DNA from: Thermofilaceae archaeon
GTDB taxonomy: Archaea > Thermoproteota > Thermoprotei > Thermofilales > Thermofilaceae
DNA length: 64,000 bases
Assembly (NCBI GenBank): GCA_025057995.1
Contig: JANXEW010000005.1
Location: forward strand, 40,832-104,831
Direction of reading: 5' to 3'
Shown here: in pieces, positions 35,546 to 43,887 of the stretch
Layout of the letters: the number at the start of each line of letters is the position of its first letter
How positions within the stretch are numbered: position 1 is the first letter of the stretch
Made by a program: the position numbers and the translations under genes
The notes under the pieces: generated by a model
Database searches by the model: none
Told to the model about the DNA's origin: nothing
The model's input: only the letters and a program-made list of their open reading frames with translations

Positions 35546-35874
35546 GCCGCGTTTGTTGGATAGCTGAAGAAGAAGCTGTCTAGTTTATCCAACCATTCAC
35601 TTATGAAAGTTTTATCATCGCTTTCGAAGGCTCTCAACCACCTTTCAGCATCAATGTATACGCCGTGATCTTCTAGAACCTTTGCTGAAAGATAGATAAA
35701 TAATCTAGCTTGGTTATACTCTTCATTCATCAGTTCAGCGAGCTTTTCAAGAAACTTTGATGGCGAATCCAATATAATTTCATCTGGATCCCCGTAGCCT
35801 ACGCGCTCAAAACCTCTTTTAATTAACGTCCCAGTAGGATAAACCAGCCTATCAAGTAATTCGGTAAACTTCAC
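35542..35874 (-). CDS. Small helical protein of unknown function, third gene of the peptide/regulator unit
   Basis: About 110 residues, almost all helical, acidic, with L-A-E-L-M-N-E-E-Y-N-Q-A-R-L-F-I-Y-L-S-A-K in the middle; no recognised domain. The start I give is the GTG at 35874 because it forms a GTGA overlap with the stop of the regulator gene; an ATG at 35934 would overlap that gene by 64 bases. It is translationally coupled to the regulator and may be its partner or effector. Ends four bases inside the convergent DUF1667 gene. Confidence 0.65.
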   Translation of the reverse strand: MKFTELLDRLVYPTGTLIKRGFERVGYGDPDEIILDSPSKFLEKLAELMNEEYNQARLFIYLSAKVLEDHGVYIDAERWLRAFESDDKTFISEWLDKLDSFFFSYPTNAA

Positions 35875-36854
35875 CGGGAAGTCACCTCCTCTTTCTTTAA
35901 AGATCTCTTCAATATCTCGAAGAGCGGAACCCATTTCAACGTGCTGGGCTCCATTGAAAAGTCGATCACGTTAACGTCTAAATCCCCGAGGGACTTATAC
36001 AAGTGAGGCATCGAGGGACAAGGCGGCTGTCCAGAGACAAGAGCTTTATCGTAGTCGATGTATGCGGTGTGGAACCATGGCAGCTGGACAAGTGCGCGTG
36101 CCGCGTAAGGTGAGTCCCGACCCTCAAGATAGAGCAGACGGTAAGGCATTTGTTCAATGTCTCCGTACAGCCAAACCCTATTGCCAATCCATAACTTAAG
36201 GAAGTGTCTCTTAAAATGCCAACTTAACACTTGATGAGATATCCTCCTCCCCAGATACTTCTCGCTTTCTCTTTCTATTTCACGCATCGACGTAAAAGGC
36301 CATCGATATTTTCCCCAGAGTAGGAGAACGTCGACATCATCGAGATCTACTTCTCGAGAAGGTAGCGTTGGAGGGTTCTCTCTCCTCAACTCAATATTGT
36401 CCAACTTACCATACACGGTTTTATCCATGTAGATCGTAGCTGGCGAGTTCACTTTCCACCATTTCCGCTCCAGTCCTCTAACTGTGAGGGCATCCTCTTC
36501 AAAATTGGAGAAAACCTCGTTGAGCGGATCCTCATCGTATGGAATAAGAAAAGTGTAAAGGTACATTTTACGTCCCAAGAGTCTAACTTCTCTATAAGAT
36601 TGCAGAAATGGTAGTATTTCAATCTTTTTCCTTCCTATTATTCCTACATTTATAAAACCATTTTTTTCCAAATTTACTTCAAATCTAAGTCTTATATTAG
36701 TTTTACCAGATTTTATCTCAGATAATTTTCTAGAAATAGTATATTTCTCTAGACCTGTTTTCTTTGCAATTTCAGATAATGTTAATGAATCTTCTAACGC
36801 TTCTAGTATCGTCCAGAGTTTATCGTCTGAAAGAGATAGAAAAGGAATCATCAT
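35871..36854 (-). CDS. DNA-binding regulator with N-terminal helix-turn-helix
   Basis: 327 residues. Residues 10-55 are a winged helix-turn-helix (L-T-L-S-E-I-A-K-K-T-G-L-E-K-Y-T-I-S-R-K-L). Residues 60-160 are alpha/beta, and 185-260 read as a second DNA-binding-like or receiver domain (S-M-R-E-I-E-R-E-S-E...R-R-I-S-H-Q-V-L-S-W-H) containing a second helix-turn-helix. The first 250 bases of the gene are more AT-rich than its 3' half and neighbours. It follows a 56-codon secreted-peptide gene by 12 bases and overlaps the next gene. It probably regulates this unit; the ligand is unknown. Confidence 0.75.
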   Translation of the reverse strand: MMIPFLSLSDDKLWTILEALEDSLTLSEIAKKTGLEKYTISRKLSEIKSGKTNIRLRFEVNLEKNGFINVGIIGRKKIEILPFLQSYREVRLLGRKMYLYTFLIPYDEDPLNEVFSNFEEDALTVRGLERKWWKVNSPATIYMDKTVYGKLDNIELRRENPPTLPSREVDLDDVDVLLLWGKYRWPFTSMREIERESEKYLGRRISHQVLSWHFKRHFLKLWIGNRVWLYGDIEQMPYRLLYLEGRDSPYAARALVQLPWFHTAYIDYDKALVSGQPPCPSMPHLYKSLGDLDVNVIDFSMEPSTLKWVPLFEILKRSLKKEEVTSR

Positions 36855-36866
36855 CTAAGACTCCCG

Positions 36867-37037
36867 TTACAGTGGGTCTATATTAGGGTCTGGTGCGCTA
36901 CCAGGTGGAGGTTTAGGATCGCCCGCCAACACGAATCCTCTTGATGCTAAAACTATGATAATGGAAAGTAGAAGTAGAAGAAGCTTCAACCTGTAAATTC
37001 TTACCGCTAGTTTTAGTGTAGATACTATTTTCATCAT
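36867..37037 (-). CDS. Putative small secreted peptide precursor, 56 residues
   Basis: A short minus-strand frame starting with two ATGs. Residues 1-19 are basic, 20-33 a strongly hydrophobic L/I-rich segment, then A-S-R-G-F-V-L-A and a mature-looking tail of about 17 residues, G-D-P-K-P-P-P-G-S-A-P-D-P-N-I-D-P-L, rich in Pro and Asp. A signal peptidase-like cut after V-L-A is plausible. It ends 12 bases before the start of the regulator gene, so the order is peptide, regulator, helical protein. This layout resembles bacterial peptide-pheromone cassettes; a small membrane protein is the alternative. Expression has to be shown. Confidence 0.6.
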   Translation of the reverse strand: MMKIVSTLKLAVRIYRLKLLLLLLSIIIVLASRGFVLAGDPKPPPGSAPDPNIDPL

Positions 37038-37122
37038 CTCAAGGGTTGCATACAGGTATACTTATGTTTTATGCCATTTTTGCAATTTATAATTTATTCT
37101 CTACAAAAATGGCAATGTATGC

Positions 37123-37129
37123 TTTATAT
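37123..37129 (+). promoter_or_regulatory. TATA box deciding the metallo-hydrolase start
   Basis: TTTATAT is centred about 25 bases before the GTG at 37151. An earlier in-frame TTG at 37046 would place this box inside the coding region and add an AT-rich N-terminus without family similarity. Confidence 0.55.
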
Positions 37130-37150
37130 CGATTCGCATTAAAAAATGAT

Positions 37151-37903
37151 GTGGCACGACTAATTGTCACTCCTTTAGGATGCGGTGGTTGGATTTCTAA
37201 CCCGTTGCTTGGGCCGCCGTCGCTACTCGTCGATGCAAATGGATTACTGTTGTTGATAGACGCGGGGGAGGGAGTTTACAGTAGGTTGAAGAGGTGCGGT
37301 TTTAGTTTGCGAGACATCAACTACATTTTGATTTCTCACATCCATGGTGATCATCTGTTGGGTTTACCTACTCTGGCCGTGCGTGCAAAAATGGAAAAGT
37401 TGAAGTTGAGCGTGTTGGGTCCAGCTAACCTAGATTTGTTGAAGTTATTCGGTGCCGTAGGTATCCCACATTATCTTGAAGCTTTGGATGTCGTCAAAGT
37501 TGAACCAGCCCCTAACCCGACTTTGATAGTTGAGAAAGCTGGCGTCAAGGTTTACGCTACACTTGCCGACCATACTGTTCCCTCGCTCGCGTATAAAGTC
37601 GAAGTGAACGGGTCTGCTGTAGTGTTTAGCGGTGATACGAGACCTTGTGCGTCCATAGTGGAACTAGCCCGAGGGTCTAAGATGCTTGTTCACGAAGTTA
37701 CCGGTGGGCTGATGAGTGAAGATGTTGTTCACGAACACGGTCACTCAACTGTTGCTGACGCTGTTAGAATAGCTGAAGAAGCTGGCGTCGCTTACCTCAT
37801 GCCTTTCCATTTCTACGAGAACCCCCTTGTGTTGGAGAGTACACGCGTAAAGATCGTTTTACCGACACCTTGCACGCCTGTTGATATCTTCAACCTACCT
37901 TAA
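37151..37903 (+). CDS. Metallo-beta-lactamase-fold hydrolase, RNase Z-like
   Basis: About 250 residues from the GTG at 37151. The MBL motif S-H-I-H-G-D-H-L-L-G (HxHxDH) is followed by a His in A-D-H-T-V-P-S, a D-T-R-P motif inside S-G-D-T-R, and a late H-E-H-G-H-S-T, the pattern of RNase Z/arylsulfatase-type and related enzymes. The Q/E-G-x-x-x-L-L-I-D start (L-G-P-P-S-L-L-V) also fits. Whether it processes tRNA 3' ends or a small ester cannot be told. It is the only MBL protein in the window and is followed 50 bases later by a UroD-like gene. Confidence 0.85.
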   Translation: MARLIVTPLGCGGWISNPLLGPPSLLVDANGLLLLIDAGEGVYSRLKRCGFSLRDINYILISHIHGDHLLGLPTLAVRAKMEKLKLSVLGPANLDLLKLFGAVGIPHYLEALDVVKVEPAPNPTLIVEKAGVKVYATLADHTVPSLAYKVEVNGSAVVFSGDTRPCASIVELARGSKMLVHEVTGGLMSEDVVHEHGHSTVADAVRIAEEAGVAYLMPFHFYENPLVLESTRVKIVLPTPCTPVDIFNLP

Positions 37904-37953
37904 CCCATGCTAGCTAGGGTAAAGCGTTTTAGCCTGACCTTCTGCTTAAGCGT

Positions 37954-39045
37954 GTGGAGGATCGCATACTAGGGGTGTTTGAGAGGAGAGGTGTAGGAGT
38001 CCCGTTTAATATCAGACACGAGTACTGGTACTTTGTCAACAGGGCGGCGGACACGTTGCCTGAAGAGTATAGGACGCTTGACCTCCCTAGCATAAGTGAA
38101 AGGTGGGGTGCAAGCTGGAGGTGTTACAGTGGTTACTACGTTGAGAGTTGCGTAAAGGTGACTTATGAGGGGGTATCGTTCAAGTTTGAGGAGAAAGGGG
38201 GTAGGTTGGTTACAACTATAGAGACGACGTGCGGAGTTTTGAAGAGGGTGTCTGCGTTTGACCAGTGGAAGCTTTCGTCTCAGACGCTCGAGTTTCCGGT
38301 TAAGAGTGTGGAAGACTTCCGTGCTCTAGAGAGTCTTCTCGATAGCGTTAAAGTTTCATTTGACTATGAAGCTTATGAGAGGTTGAAGAAACTGGTTGGA
38401 GGTAGGGGTTTCGTCACCTACTTTTTCCCGCATAGTCCACTGCAGGCGCTTTTCTTAGATTGGGTTGGGATACCGAATACAGTGAGACTACTCAGGAAAG
38501 AGAAAGAAAAGGTTGAAGGTTTAATGGAAGCTATCCACGAGTATAATAGAAAGTTTTACGAAGTTTTAGCTAGATCTCCAATTAAAATCCTTAACCTTGG
38601 GGAGAACATAGACTCAAGGATAACTTCACCCGACCTTTTCGAACGCTACTGTGTTCCCGTATACAGAGATGCTTCAGACTACCTACATGGTTTTGGGAAA
38701 TACGTTCACGTTCACGTAGACGGGTACGCTAAACCGCTGTTGCCAGTTCTCAAGGAGACAGGCTTAGATGGTGTAGAAGCGTTAACTCCTAAACCCGTAG
38801 GAGACTTTACGTTGGAGGAAGCTAAACAAGCGTTAGGTGATGAGATGGTGTTGCTCGACGGGATACCGTACCTCCTTTTTCTTCCCCACATTCCCTTAGA
38901 TACCCTGTTGAAGTTCACCGAGCGGATCCTGGAGCTTTTCCATGGGAGGTTGATACTCGGGATCTCCGATGAACTACCCCCTCCAGCCGATCTGGAAAGG
39001 GTGAAAAAAGTCTCTCAGCTTGTGAAGAAGTTTGAAAGACGTTAA
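37954..39045 (+). CDS. UroD-fold protein lacking the methyltransferase zinc cysteines
   Basis: 363 residues of the uroporphyrinogen-decarboxylase superfamily, judged by the overall strand/helix order and the C-terminal L-I-L-G-I-S-D-E-L-P-P-P-A-D block common in UroD-like paralogues. At the place where corrinoid methyltransferases have H-x-C it reads H-V-H-V-D, and no second zinc Cys is found. It also lacks the N-terminal Arg-rich loop of HemE. It is therefore neither a typical HemE nor a typical MtaA; function unknown. GTG start with TATA-like TTTTAG about 25 bases upstream. Confidence 0.75.
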   Translation: MEDRILGVFERRGVGVPFNIRHEYWYFVNRAADTLPEEYRTLDLPSISERWGASWRCYSGYYVESCVKVTYEGVSFKFEEKGGRLVTTIETTCGVLKRVSAFDQWKLSSQTLEFPVKSVEDFRALESLLDSVKVSFDYEAYERLKKLVGGRGFVTYFFPHSPLQALFLDWVGIPNTVRLLRKEKEKVEGLMEAIHEYNRKFYEVLARSPIKILNLGENIDSRITSPDLFERYCVPVYRDASDYLHGFGKYVHVHVDGYAKPLLPVLKETGLDGVEALTPKPVGDFTLEEAKQALGDEMVLLDGIPYLLFLPHIPLDTLLKFTERILELFHGRLILGISDELPPPADLERVKKVSQLVKKFERR

Positions 39046-39075
39046 ACTAAGCCTCGTCTAGAACGGATTTACAGG

Positions 39076-39627
39076 TTAAGCCATGCCTATTACGAACTTG
39101 AGGAACAGTGGAGTTATGAAAGCTTCAACGAAAGCAGCGGCAGCGAGCAAGGTTATCGATATAAGTAAACCTTTAGCCAAGTTGAGGGAAGCTTTGCTAA
39201 GCTGAACACCCCCCTTCCTAAGAAGCTTCCGCCATAAGGTCAAACCAAATGTCGTTGAGACTACTGACGCGTAGATAAAGGCTGGGACCTCAATAACGCC
39301 GTGTGGAGCAATCGATATTATCGCAGCGAGCCAAGAATGGGCTTCAGCTGCATAAGCTAAGGCTATACCTAGTATCACTCCGTTAGCGAAAACTATAAGG
39401 CCTGGGGCGAGAACTAGAGGGCTAAGCAAAGCTACCACGAGGACAGCTCTAGCGTTGTTGAAGAATATCCGCCAAGCTAGTTCAGCCGGGTTCTGTGTAA
39501 TCAACCTTTCAGCTAGCTCCTTAACGGCTTCCAGTATCATGCTAGCTAAGGGTTCAGGCGTGTTAAATCCTAAGGCTACTCCAAATAGGTAAGCTGCGAT
39601 GATTGCGGAAACTACCTTCTTTGACAC
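39076..39627 (-). CDS. SpoIIM-family membrane protein
   Basis: About 183 residues, five membrane helices. The signature of the stage-II-sporulation-M (DUF95) family is seen: F-x-N-N-A-R-A near residue 65, then G-V-I-L-G-I-A-L and I-A-P-H-G-V-I-E-V-P-A-F-I. Archaeal members are membrane proteins of unknown function. I start it at the GTG at 39627 because AATATATATCATATACG, a TATA stretch, lies about 28 bases upstream and would otherwise be translated; the ATG at 39678 is the alternative. Confidence 0.85.
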   Translation of the reverse strand: MSKKVVSAIIAAYLFGVALGFNTPEPLASMILEAVKELAERLITQNPAELAWRIFFNNARAVLVVALLSPLVLAPGLIVFANGVILGIALAYAAEAHSWLAAIISIAPHGVIEVPAFIYASVVSTTFGLTLWRKLLRKGGVQLSKASLNLAKGLLISITLLAAAAFVEAFITPLFLKFVIGMA

Positions 39628-39885
39628 GCCTTCTAAACAAGGTCGTATATGATATATATTCCGTTCATGATGTCCCAAATCGTGGAATAAGCTGTGAAAG
39701 TCTTCAAGTCGCTAGGTCTTCTTCACGTCAACAATTTCAGGAGGGTGAGAGAGGCGCTTAAAGGACCCGTAGCGACGTCTAAGCTTAAGAATTTCCCAGT
39801 TTAAGCGATCTCGGATGTAACGAAAGGTTTCTATTATCTTTAAAACAAGGTTAATGTTATTATACTAGTTCCTCTTCTTTAGACT

Positions 39886-41295
39886 GTGGTTGAACACTAC
39901 GACGTGATAGCTTTTGGAACTGGATCTGCGATGAACATAGTCTCCGCTCTAGTCGAGAGTGAGGAGAGAAGGAGAATCGCCGTGATCGAGAACAACATGG
40001 TGGGAGGCATATGTTTAACCAGGGGGTGCATCCCTTCTAAGATGCTTTTAGAAGTTGCGAGAAACGTAAAGAGAGTTCTCGAGGCAAGTAAGTTTGGGAT
40101 AAAGGTTCAGTTTCAGGGGGTCGACTTCGCTGAAACTATGCAACGCGTCTGGCAGAGGATTTCGAAAGAAAGTCAATCGATCGAGAAGTCGTTGAAGAGA
40201 CATCCGCTCATCGACCTTTATCTTACGACAGGAACTTTTGTCGGCGGCTACACGGTTGACGTGAATGGAAAAGAGATTGAGGGTGGCACTGTGTTGTTGT
40301 GTACCGGTTCGAGACCAGCTATACCGAAGGTCCCGGGTGTCGAAGACGTGGACTACTATACGAATGATAACTTCTTCAAGGAACTGAGACGTCTTCCTAA
40401 ACGGACGGTGGTAGTTGGCGGCGGCTACGTTGGGTTAGAGCTTGGGTTCTTCTTAGCGATGATGGGGAGCCATGTGACTGTCCTCCAACGAAGACCTCGA
40501 GTTCTCCCAGACGAGGAGCCTGAGGTGTCAGAGCTGGTTCTCAAGGAACTTTCACGTTACATGGACATTAAGGTAAGTCACGAAGTCGTTGAGTTCAGGA
40601 GAATTGGAGATAGGAAGATAGTAGTAGCTGAAAATAAGTTGACTGGAGATAACGTAGAGTTTGAAGCTGATGCTATTCTCATAGCCTCAGGTAGGGCTTC
40701 GAACAGCGACATAACGCAAGTCGAGAAAGCTGGGGTAAAAGTTGACGCAAAGGGTTGGATAGTTGTCGACGAGTACTTGAGAACTTCAAAGGAGGATATT
40801 TGGGCCTTCGGGGACGCAACAGGGAAGTTGATGTACAAGCACAAGGCTAACTACGAGAGCATGATAGTGTACAGGAACGCTTTCAAGGGAGAGCGGGTTA
40901 AAGTCGACTACCACGCTGTACCCCACGCCGTCTTCACTGAGCCGGAAGTCGCTAGCGTGGGGATGAAAGAGGAGGAAGCTATGAAAAACTTCGATATTCT
41001 CGTAGGCTACGCTACGTACGGTGAAACAGCCAAAGGCGAGGCTATGATGGAGGAGCATTCATTTGTAAAAGTTATCTTAGAGAAGGAGACTTTCAGAATC
41101 TTAGGCGCTCACATCGTAGGTCCAGAAGCTTCTATCCTGATACAAGAGGTCGTGAACCTCATGTACGCTGGAGGGACAGCTTTACCAATATACAGGGGCA
41201 TGCACATCCACCCAGCCTTGTCGGAAGTCGTAGAAAGAGCCTTTTACCACCTTCACGAGCCCGGTGAATGGAGGGAACACCAACACAGACATTGA
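39886..41295 (+). CDS. Dihydrolipoamide dehydrogenase-like pyridine nucleotide-disulfide oxidoreductase
   Basis: 469 residues, full length. FAD motif F-G-T-G-S-A-M near residue 10, redox-active C43-L-T-R-G-C48 in the family block G-G-I-C-L-T-R-G-C-I-P-S-K, NAD motif V-V-V-G-G-G-Y-V-G-L-E-L-G and the C-terminal H-P-A-L-S-E-V-V dimer motif whose His-Glu pair acts as catalytic base. The substrate could be lipoamide, CoA-disulfide, mycothione or another thiol; no 2-oxo acid dehydrogenase subunits are nearby. GTG start with TATA-like TTATTATAC about 26 bases upstream. Confidence 0.9.
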   Translation: MVEHYDVIAFGTGSAMNIVSALVESEERRRIAVIENNMVGGICLTRGCIPSKMLLEVARNVKRVLEASKFGIKVQFQGVDFAETMQRVWQRISKESQSIEKSLKRHPLIDLYLTTGTFVGGYTVDVNGKEIEGGTVLLCTGSRPAIPKVPGVEDVDYYTNDNFFKELRRLPKRTVVVGGGYVGLELGFFLAMMGSHVTVLQRRPRVLPDEEPEVSELVLKELSRYMDIKVSHEVVEFRRIGDRKIVVAENKLTGDNVEFEADAILIASGRASNSDITQVEKAGVKVDAKGWIVVDEYLRTSKEDIWAFGDATGKLMYKHKANYESMIVYRNAFKGERVKVDYHAVPHAVFTEPEVASVGMKEEEAMKNFDILVGYATYGETAKGEAMMEEHSFVKVILEKETFRILGAHIVGPEASILIQEVVNLMYAGGTALPIYRGMHIHPALSEVVERAFYHLHEPGEWREHQHRH

Positions 41296-41310
41296 GGGTG
41301 AGAAGCTGTT

Positions 41311-42444
41311 TTGAGTGAAGGTGACGTAGCAGTCGTAGGCGGGGGGATAGCCGGGCTTCTCTTAGCTTATAACTTGAGGAGCGAAGCAACTGTCTTCGAA
41401 GCTGGAACTTTCGGATCAAGAGGCAGGAGGTGTCCCGGCATAATATCCGCGGATACTTTGGAAAGGCTTCCGGGAGCCTTAAAGTACGCGCAACAGTTTT
41501 ACGATTCCCTAAGTTTCATCATCCCCGAACTCAGTCTAAGAGCCGAAGTATACTCGAAAAGGCCTTTCGCATGTAAGATCAACAGAGCTTGGCACGAGGA
41601 ATGGCTGTCGAGCGAACTAGAGAACAGGGGGGTGAAACTGGTGTCACGAACCCGCGTGGATAACGTTAAACCTGTTGAAAAGTCTGTGAAAGTCAGCTGG
41701 AGTAAAGGGGAGCGTTTTTACCGGGCTGTCGTGTTGGCTGAGGGCTATCCTCCCGTTCTCTCCAAGAAACTGGGTTTAGCACAGCCTGCCGACGCAAGGA
41801 TCGGGTTATTCACCTCCGCTCACCTACGCGGGGAGTGTGAAACAAATAGGCTTCAGGTAGTGTACTCGCCCAGGATGTTAAAGGGGTTCTCTTGGCTAGC
41901 GCCTTTAGATGAGAGGCGCGCAGTGGTAGGGGTAGTCACCGAAGTAGGCTCCGATGCATTTGAAACTTTAACCAATTCTAAAAAAATGTTTACTAAGGTC
42001 GGGGTTGACATGGAATTGGTAGGAGAGCCTAGGGGAGGGTACGTTCTCCGCGGATACACTCGGACCCTGGGTCGAGGAAGGGTGTTCGCGTTCGGCGACG
42101 CCGCAAATATGGTTAAGAGCCTTAGCGGTGGCGGTCTCTACGGGATATCTGTAGCTGCAAAACCTGTAGCCCTCATGGTAGATGCTGTAGCGTCTGGGGA
42201 TGCTCCTAGTAGAGAAGTTACCAGAGAAGTTAGAAAAATCTTGATTAGGCTGTATAAAGGTTTTCTCCTAGCTAAAAGGTTTGACAGCGCGCTACAAACT
42301 ATCCCCCCTCTAGGGGTTAAGTTAGACTCGAAGGTCCACCGACTCGAATACGACTTGCACGAGGTCTCGCTCGCTCAAATCCTTACAGGAGTGAGAAAGC
42401 TGACCCTAAAGTTCCCACAATCTCGAATTCAGGAAAGGAATTAA
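41311..42444 (+). CDS. Geranylgeranyl reductase-like flavoprotein
   Basis: 377 residues. FAD motif V-A-V-V-G-G-G-I-A-G-L-L-L-A at residue 6, then R-G-R-R-C-P-G-I-I in the position of the conserved substrate-side loop, and R-V-F-A-F-G-D-A-A-N-M-V-K-S-L-S-G-G-G-L-Y-G, the G-D-A-A motif of geranylgeranyl reductases and FAD monooxygenases. It probably saturates isoprenoid chains of archaeal lipids or a related substrate. TTG start, 15 bases after the preceding gene, so possibly co-transcribed. Its end overlaps the convergent XTPase gene by 39 bases. Confidence 0.8.
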   Translation: MSEGDVAVVGGGIAGLLLAYNLRSEATVFEAGTFGSRGRRCPGIISADTLERLPGALKYAQQFYDSLSFIIPELSLRAEVYSKRPFACKINRAWHEEWLSSELENRGVKLVSRTRVDNVKPVEKSVKVSWSKGERFYRAVVLAEGYPPVLSKKLGLAQPADARIGLFTSAHLRGECETNRLQVVYSPRMLKGFSWLAPLDERRAVVGVVTEVGSDAFETLTNSKKMFTKVGVDMELVGEPRGGYVLRGYTRTLGRGRVFAFGDAANMVKSLSGGGLYGISVAAKPVALMVDAVASGDAPSREVTREVRKILIRLYKGFLLAKRFDSALQTIPPLGVKLDSKVHRLEYDLHEVSLAQILTGVRKLTLKFPQSRIQERN

Positions 42445-42942
42445 CGCTGTAACAACGGCATGGTACGTTAAATCCTCCCTAGTCACCTTCCTCCCAGTGA
42501 GTAGGCCGACAAGCCCCTCATGTTCACCCGCCTGCCTCGTGCCAAACAAGCGATCCACAGCCTCCTCTAGTTCAGCGGCACTTCCGCTGACGAGCGCTTT
42601 ACTAATCACTGGGGGCAGAGGAAAACCTGGAGACAAGCCGACTCCAAATCTACCTGTTGCATCAACTACGACGGCGACCTGAACCCCGATAGGGGTCTCC
42701 GCAAGGTAGAAAACACCTGCTTCTACACCCACACCGTAGTCGCAAGCCAACCTGCTCGATGCGTTGAAAGCCCGGTTCATAGCCCCCTTGAAGGTCTCCT
42801 CGAGGCTCATAGGCTGTTTTGATACACCGGAGTCTACGGCGACGGCTGTAACTTCGACTTGACTAAGGAAAGCTTCAAACGCCTTCTTAATCCCGCGAAT
42901 TTTAGCTTGGTTTAGAGTACCTGCCGCCACCCGAACGTGCAT
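42406..42942 (-). CDS. Inosine/xanthosine triphosphatase (DUF84/YjjX family)
   Basis: 178 residues from the ATG at 42942 (a TTG lies one codon upstream). It hydrolyses non-canonical purine triphosphates ITP and XTP to monophosphates, guarding against mutagenic bases. Signature features are the N-terminal V-A-A-G-T-L-N-Q-A-K, S-L-E-E-T-F-K-G-A-M-N-R-A near residue 47, V-G-V-E-A-G-V-F-Y and G-L-S-P-G-F-P-L-P-P. The length matches the family. It overlaps the convergent flavoprotein gene. Confidence 0.9.
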   Translation of the reverse strand: MHVRVAAGTLNQAKIRGIKKAFEAFLSQVEVTAVAVDSGVSKQPMSLEETFKGAMNRAFNASSRLACDYGVGVEAGVFYLAETPIGVQVAVVVDATGRFGVGLSPGFPLPPVISKALVSGSAAELEEAVDRLFGTRQAGEHEGLVGLLTGRKVTREDLTYHAVVTALIPFLNSRLWEL

Positions 42943-42967
42943 CAAGATACCATAGCTTTTAGCTCGT

Positions 42968-43753
42968 TTAATCCTTCTCTACAGCGACAGTGAAGCTGAG
43001 AGTTGTCAAACCATTTCCACCGCTCCAAATTTCAAATCCTGCTTCAACGGCGTCTAGGTACCATTCAGGGTCTATGTAACCCATCCTCACTGCTTCATCG
43101 ATGAAAGCCTTTAAGTCAAGTTCCACGCTTTCGAGAGCTACCCTCGACGCGAACGCGACGTAGTTCCAGCTTAAGTTAGCGTAATACACATCCCACGTCA
43201 GACCTGCTATCTCCACGGTTGAAACCTTCCGCCCTGCAGGCATAGCTCCTCCACCCCTGTTTACCCATATCATCAGCTCAGCACCGCCTTCGGGGCTGCT
43301 CGCCCCCCTCGGGCTAAACCATATGTCGTAAGCGGCGTTCCACGTGCCATCCACATCCCTCACATCGATTCTCCAACTCGACTTAGAAGAACGTAGATCC
43401 CTAACTTTGATCGGGAGTGGACTATTACGAGTACAATGCCCCCAGTGGCATCCCTTGTAGATGAAAGGGTATGCAGCTACGTTGTTGGAGCGATGGGTTG
43501 TTTTAACGACTTTAAAGTACGTGCCAGCTGGGTCAACGTCTAGAACCTGCTCTCCGACTCCCGCTCCAGAACCCCAGATGTTGTTACAAACTCTATACTC
43601 TCCATCGAGAACTTCTACGCAATCCCATCTGCCCGTTAACCTGACGAAGTTAGGCTGTTTCGGAGGTACCTCGTCACCCCGGGGCCACATAAAGAGGGGG
43701 ACCGTCAAGAGGAGCAGAGCTGAAGCTGCGGCGATGATAGTCTTCAACCGCAT
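42968..43753 (-). CDS. Secreted GH12 endo-beta-1,4-glucanase
   Basis: 261 residues. A signal peptide spans 1-22. The rest matches glycoside hydrolase family 12: V-C-N-N-I-W-G-S (56-62), Y-P-F-I-Y-K-G-C-H-W-G, A-A-Y-D-I-W-F and the nucleophile E159 in A-E-L-M-I-W, with acid/base E241 in A-G-F-E-I-W. Family members cleave beta-1,4-glucan such as cellulose or mixed-linkage glucan; archaeal relatives are known in Pyrococcus and Sulfolobales. Cys at 45, 56, 102 and 107 may form stabilising disulfides. The gene stands alone; the carbohydrate-binding surface protein at 17952 may help retain its products or substrate. Confidence 0.93.
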   Translation of the reverse strand: MRLKTIIAAASALLLLTVPLFMWPRGDEVPPKQPNFVRLTGRWDCVEVLDGEYRVCNNIWGSGAGVGEQVLDVDPAGTYFKVVKTTHRSNNVAAYPFIYKGCHWGHCTRNSPLPIKVRDLRSSKSSWRIDVRDVDGTWNAAYDIWFSPRGASSPEGGAELMIWVNRGGGAMPAGRKVSTVEIAGLTWDVYYANLSWNYVAFASRVALESVELDLKAFIDEAVRMGYIDPEWYLDAVEAGFEIWSGGNGLTTLSFTVAVEKD

Positions 43754-43887
43754 GCATGTAAGTCAACTCTTTCTTTAAAACTATTGCCTCTTCAGCTAGC
43801 ATAGAGGAAACTTCGTCGCGGACGGGACGGTGTTTTAGCTCAAGATGTGTCGGGTAGATTTATTAGGATGCTGGAATCGCAGAGAGC

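Noticed and set aside
37046..37150. N-terminal extension of the metallo-beta-lactamase protein
   Set aside because: It is AT-rich, contains the TATA box and has no family similarity; the fold starts at the GTG at 37151.
37954..39045. Assignment as HemE (uroporphyrinogen decarboxylase)
   Set aside because: The N-terminal Arg-rich loop of HemE is missing and no other haem genes are near; the fold is shared by many enzymes.
39690..39805. Short plus-strand frame of about 37 codons ending near 39804 before the lipoamide dehydrogenase-like gene
   Set aside because: Its codons look like normal coding sequence, but it is too short and has no visible partner or motif, so I do not annotate it.
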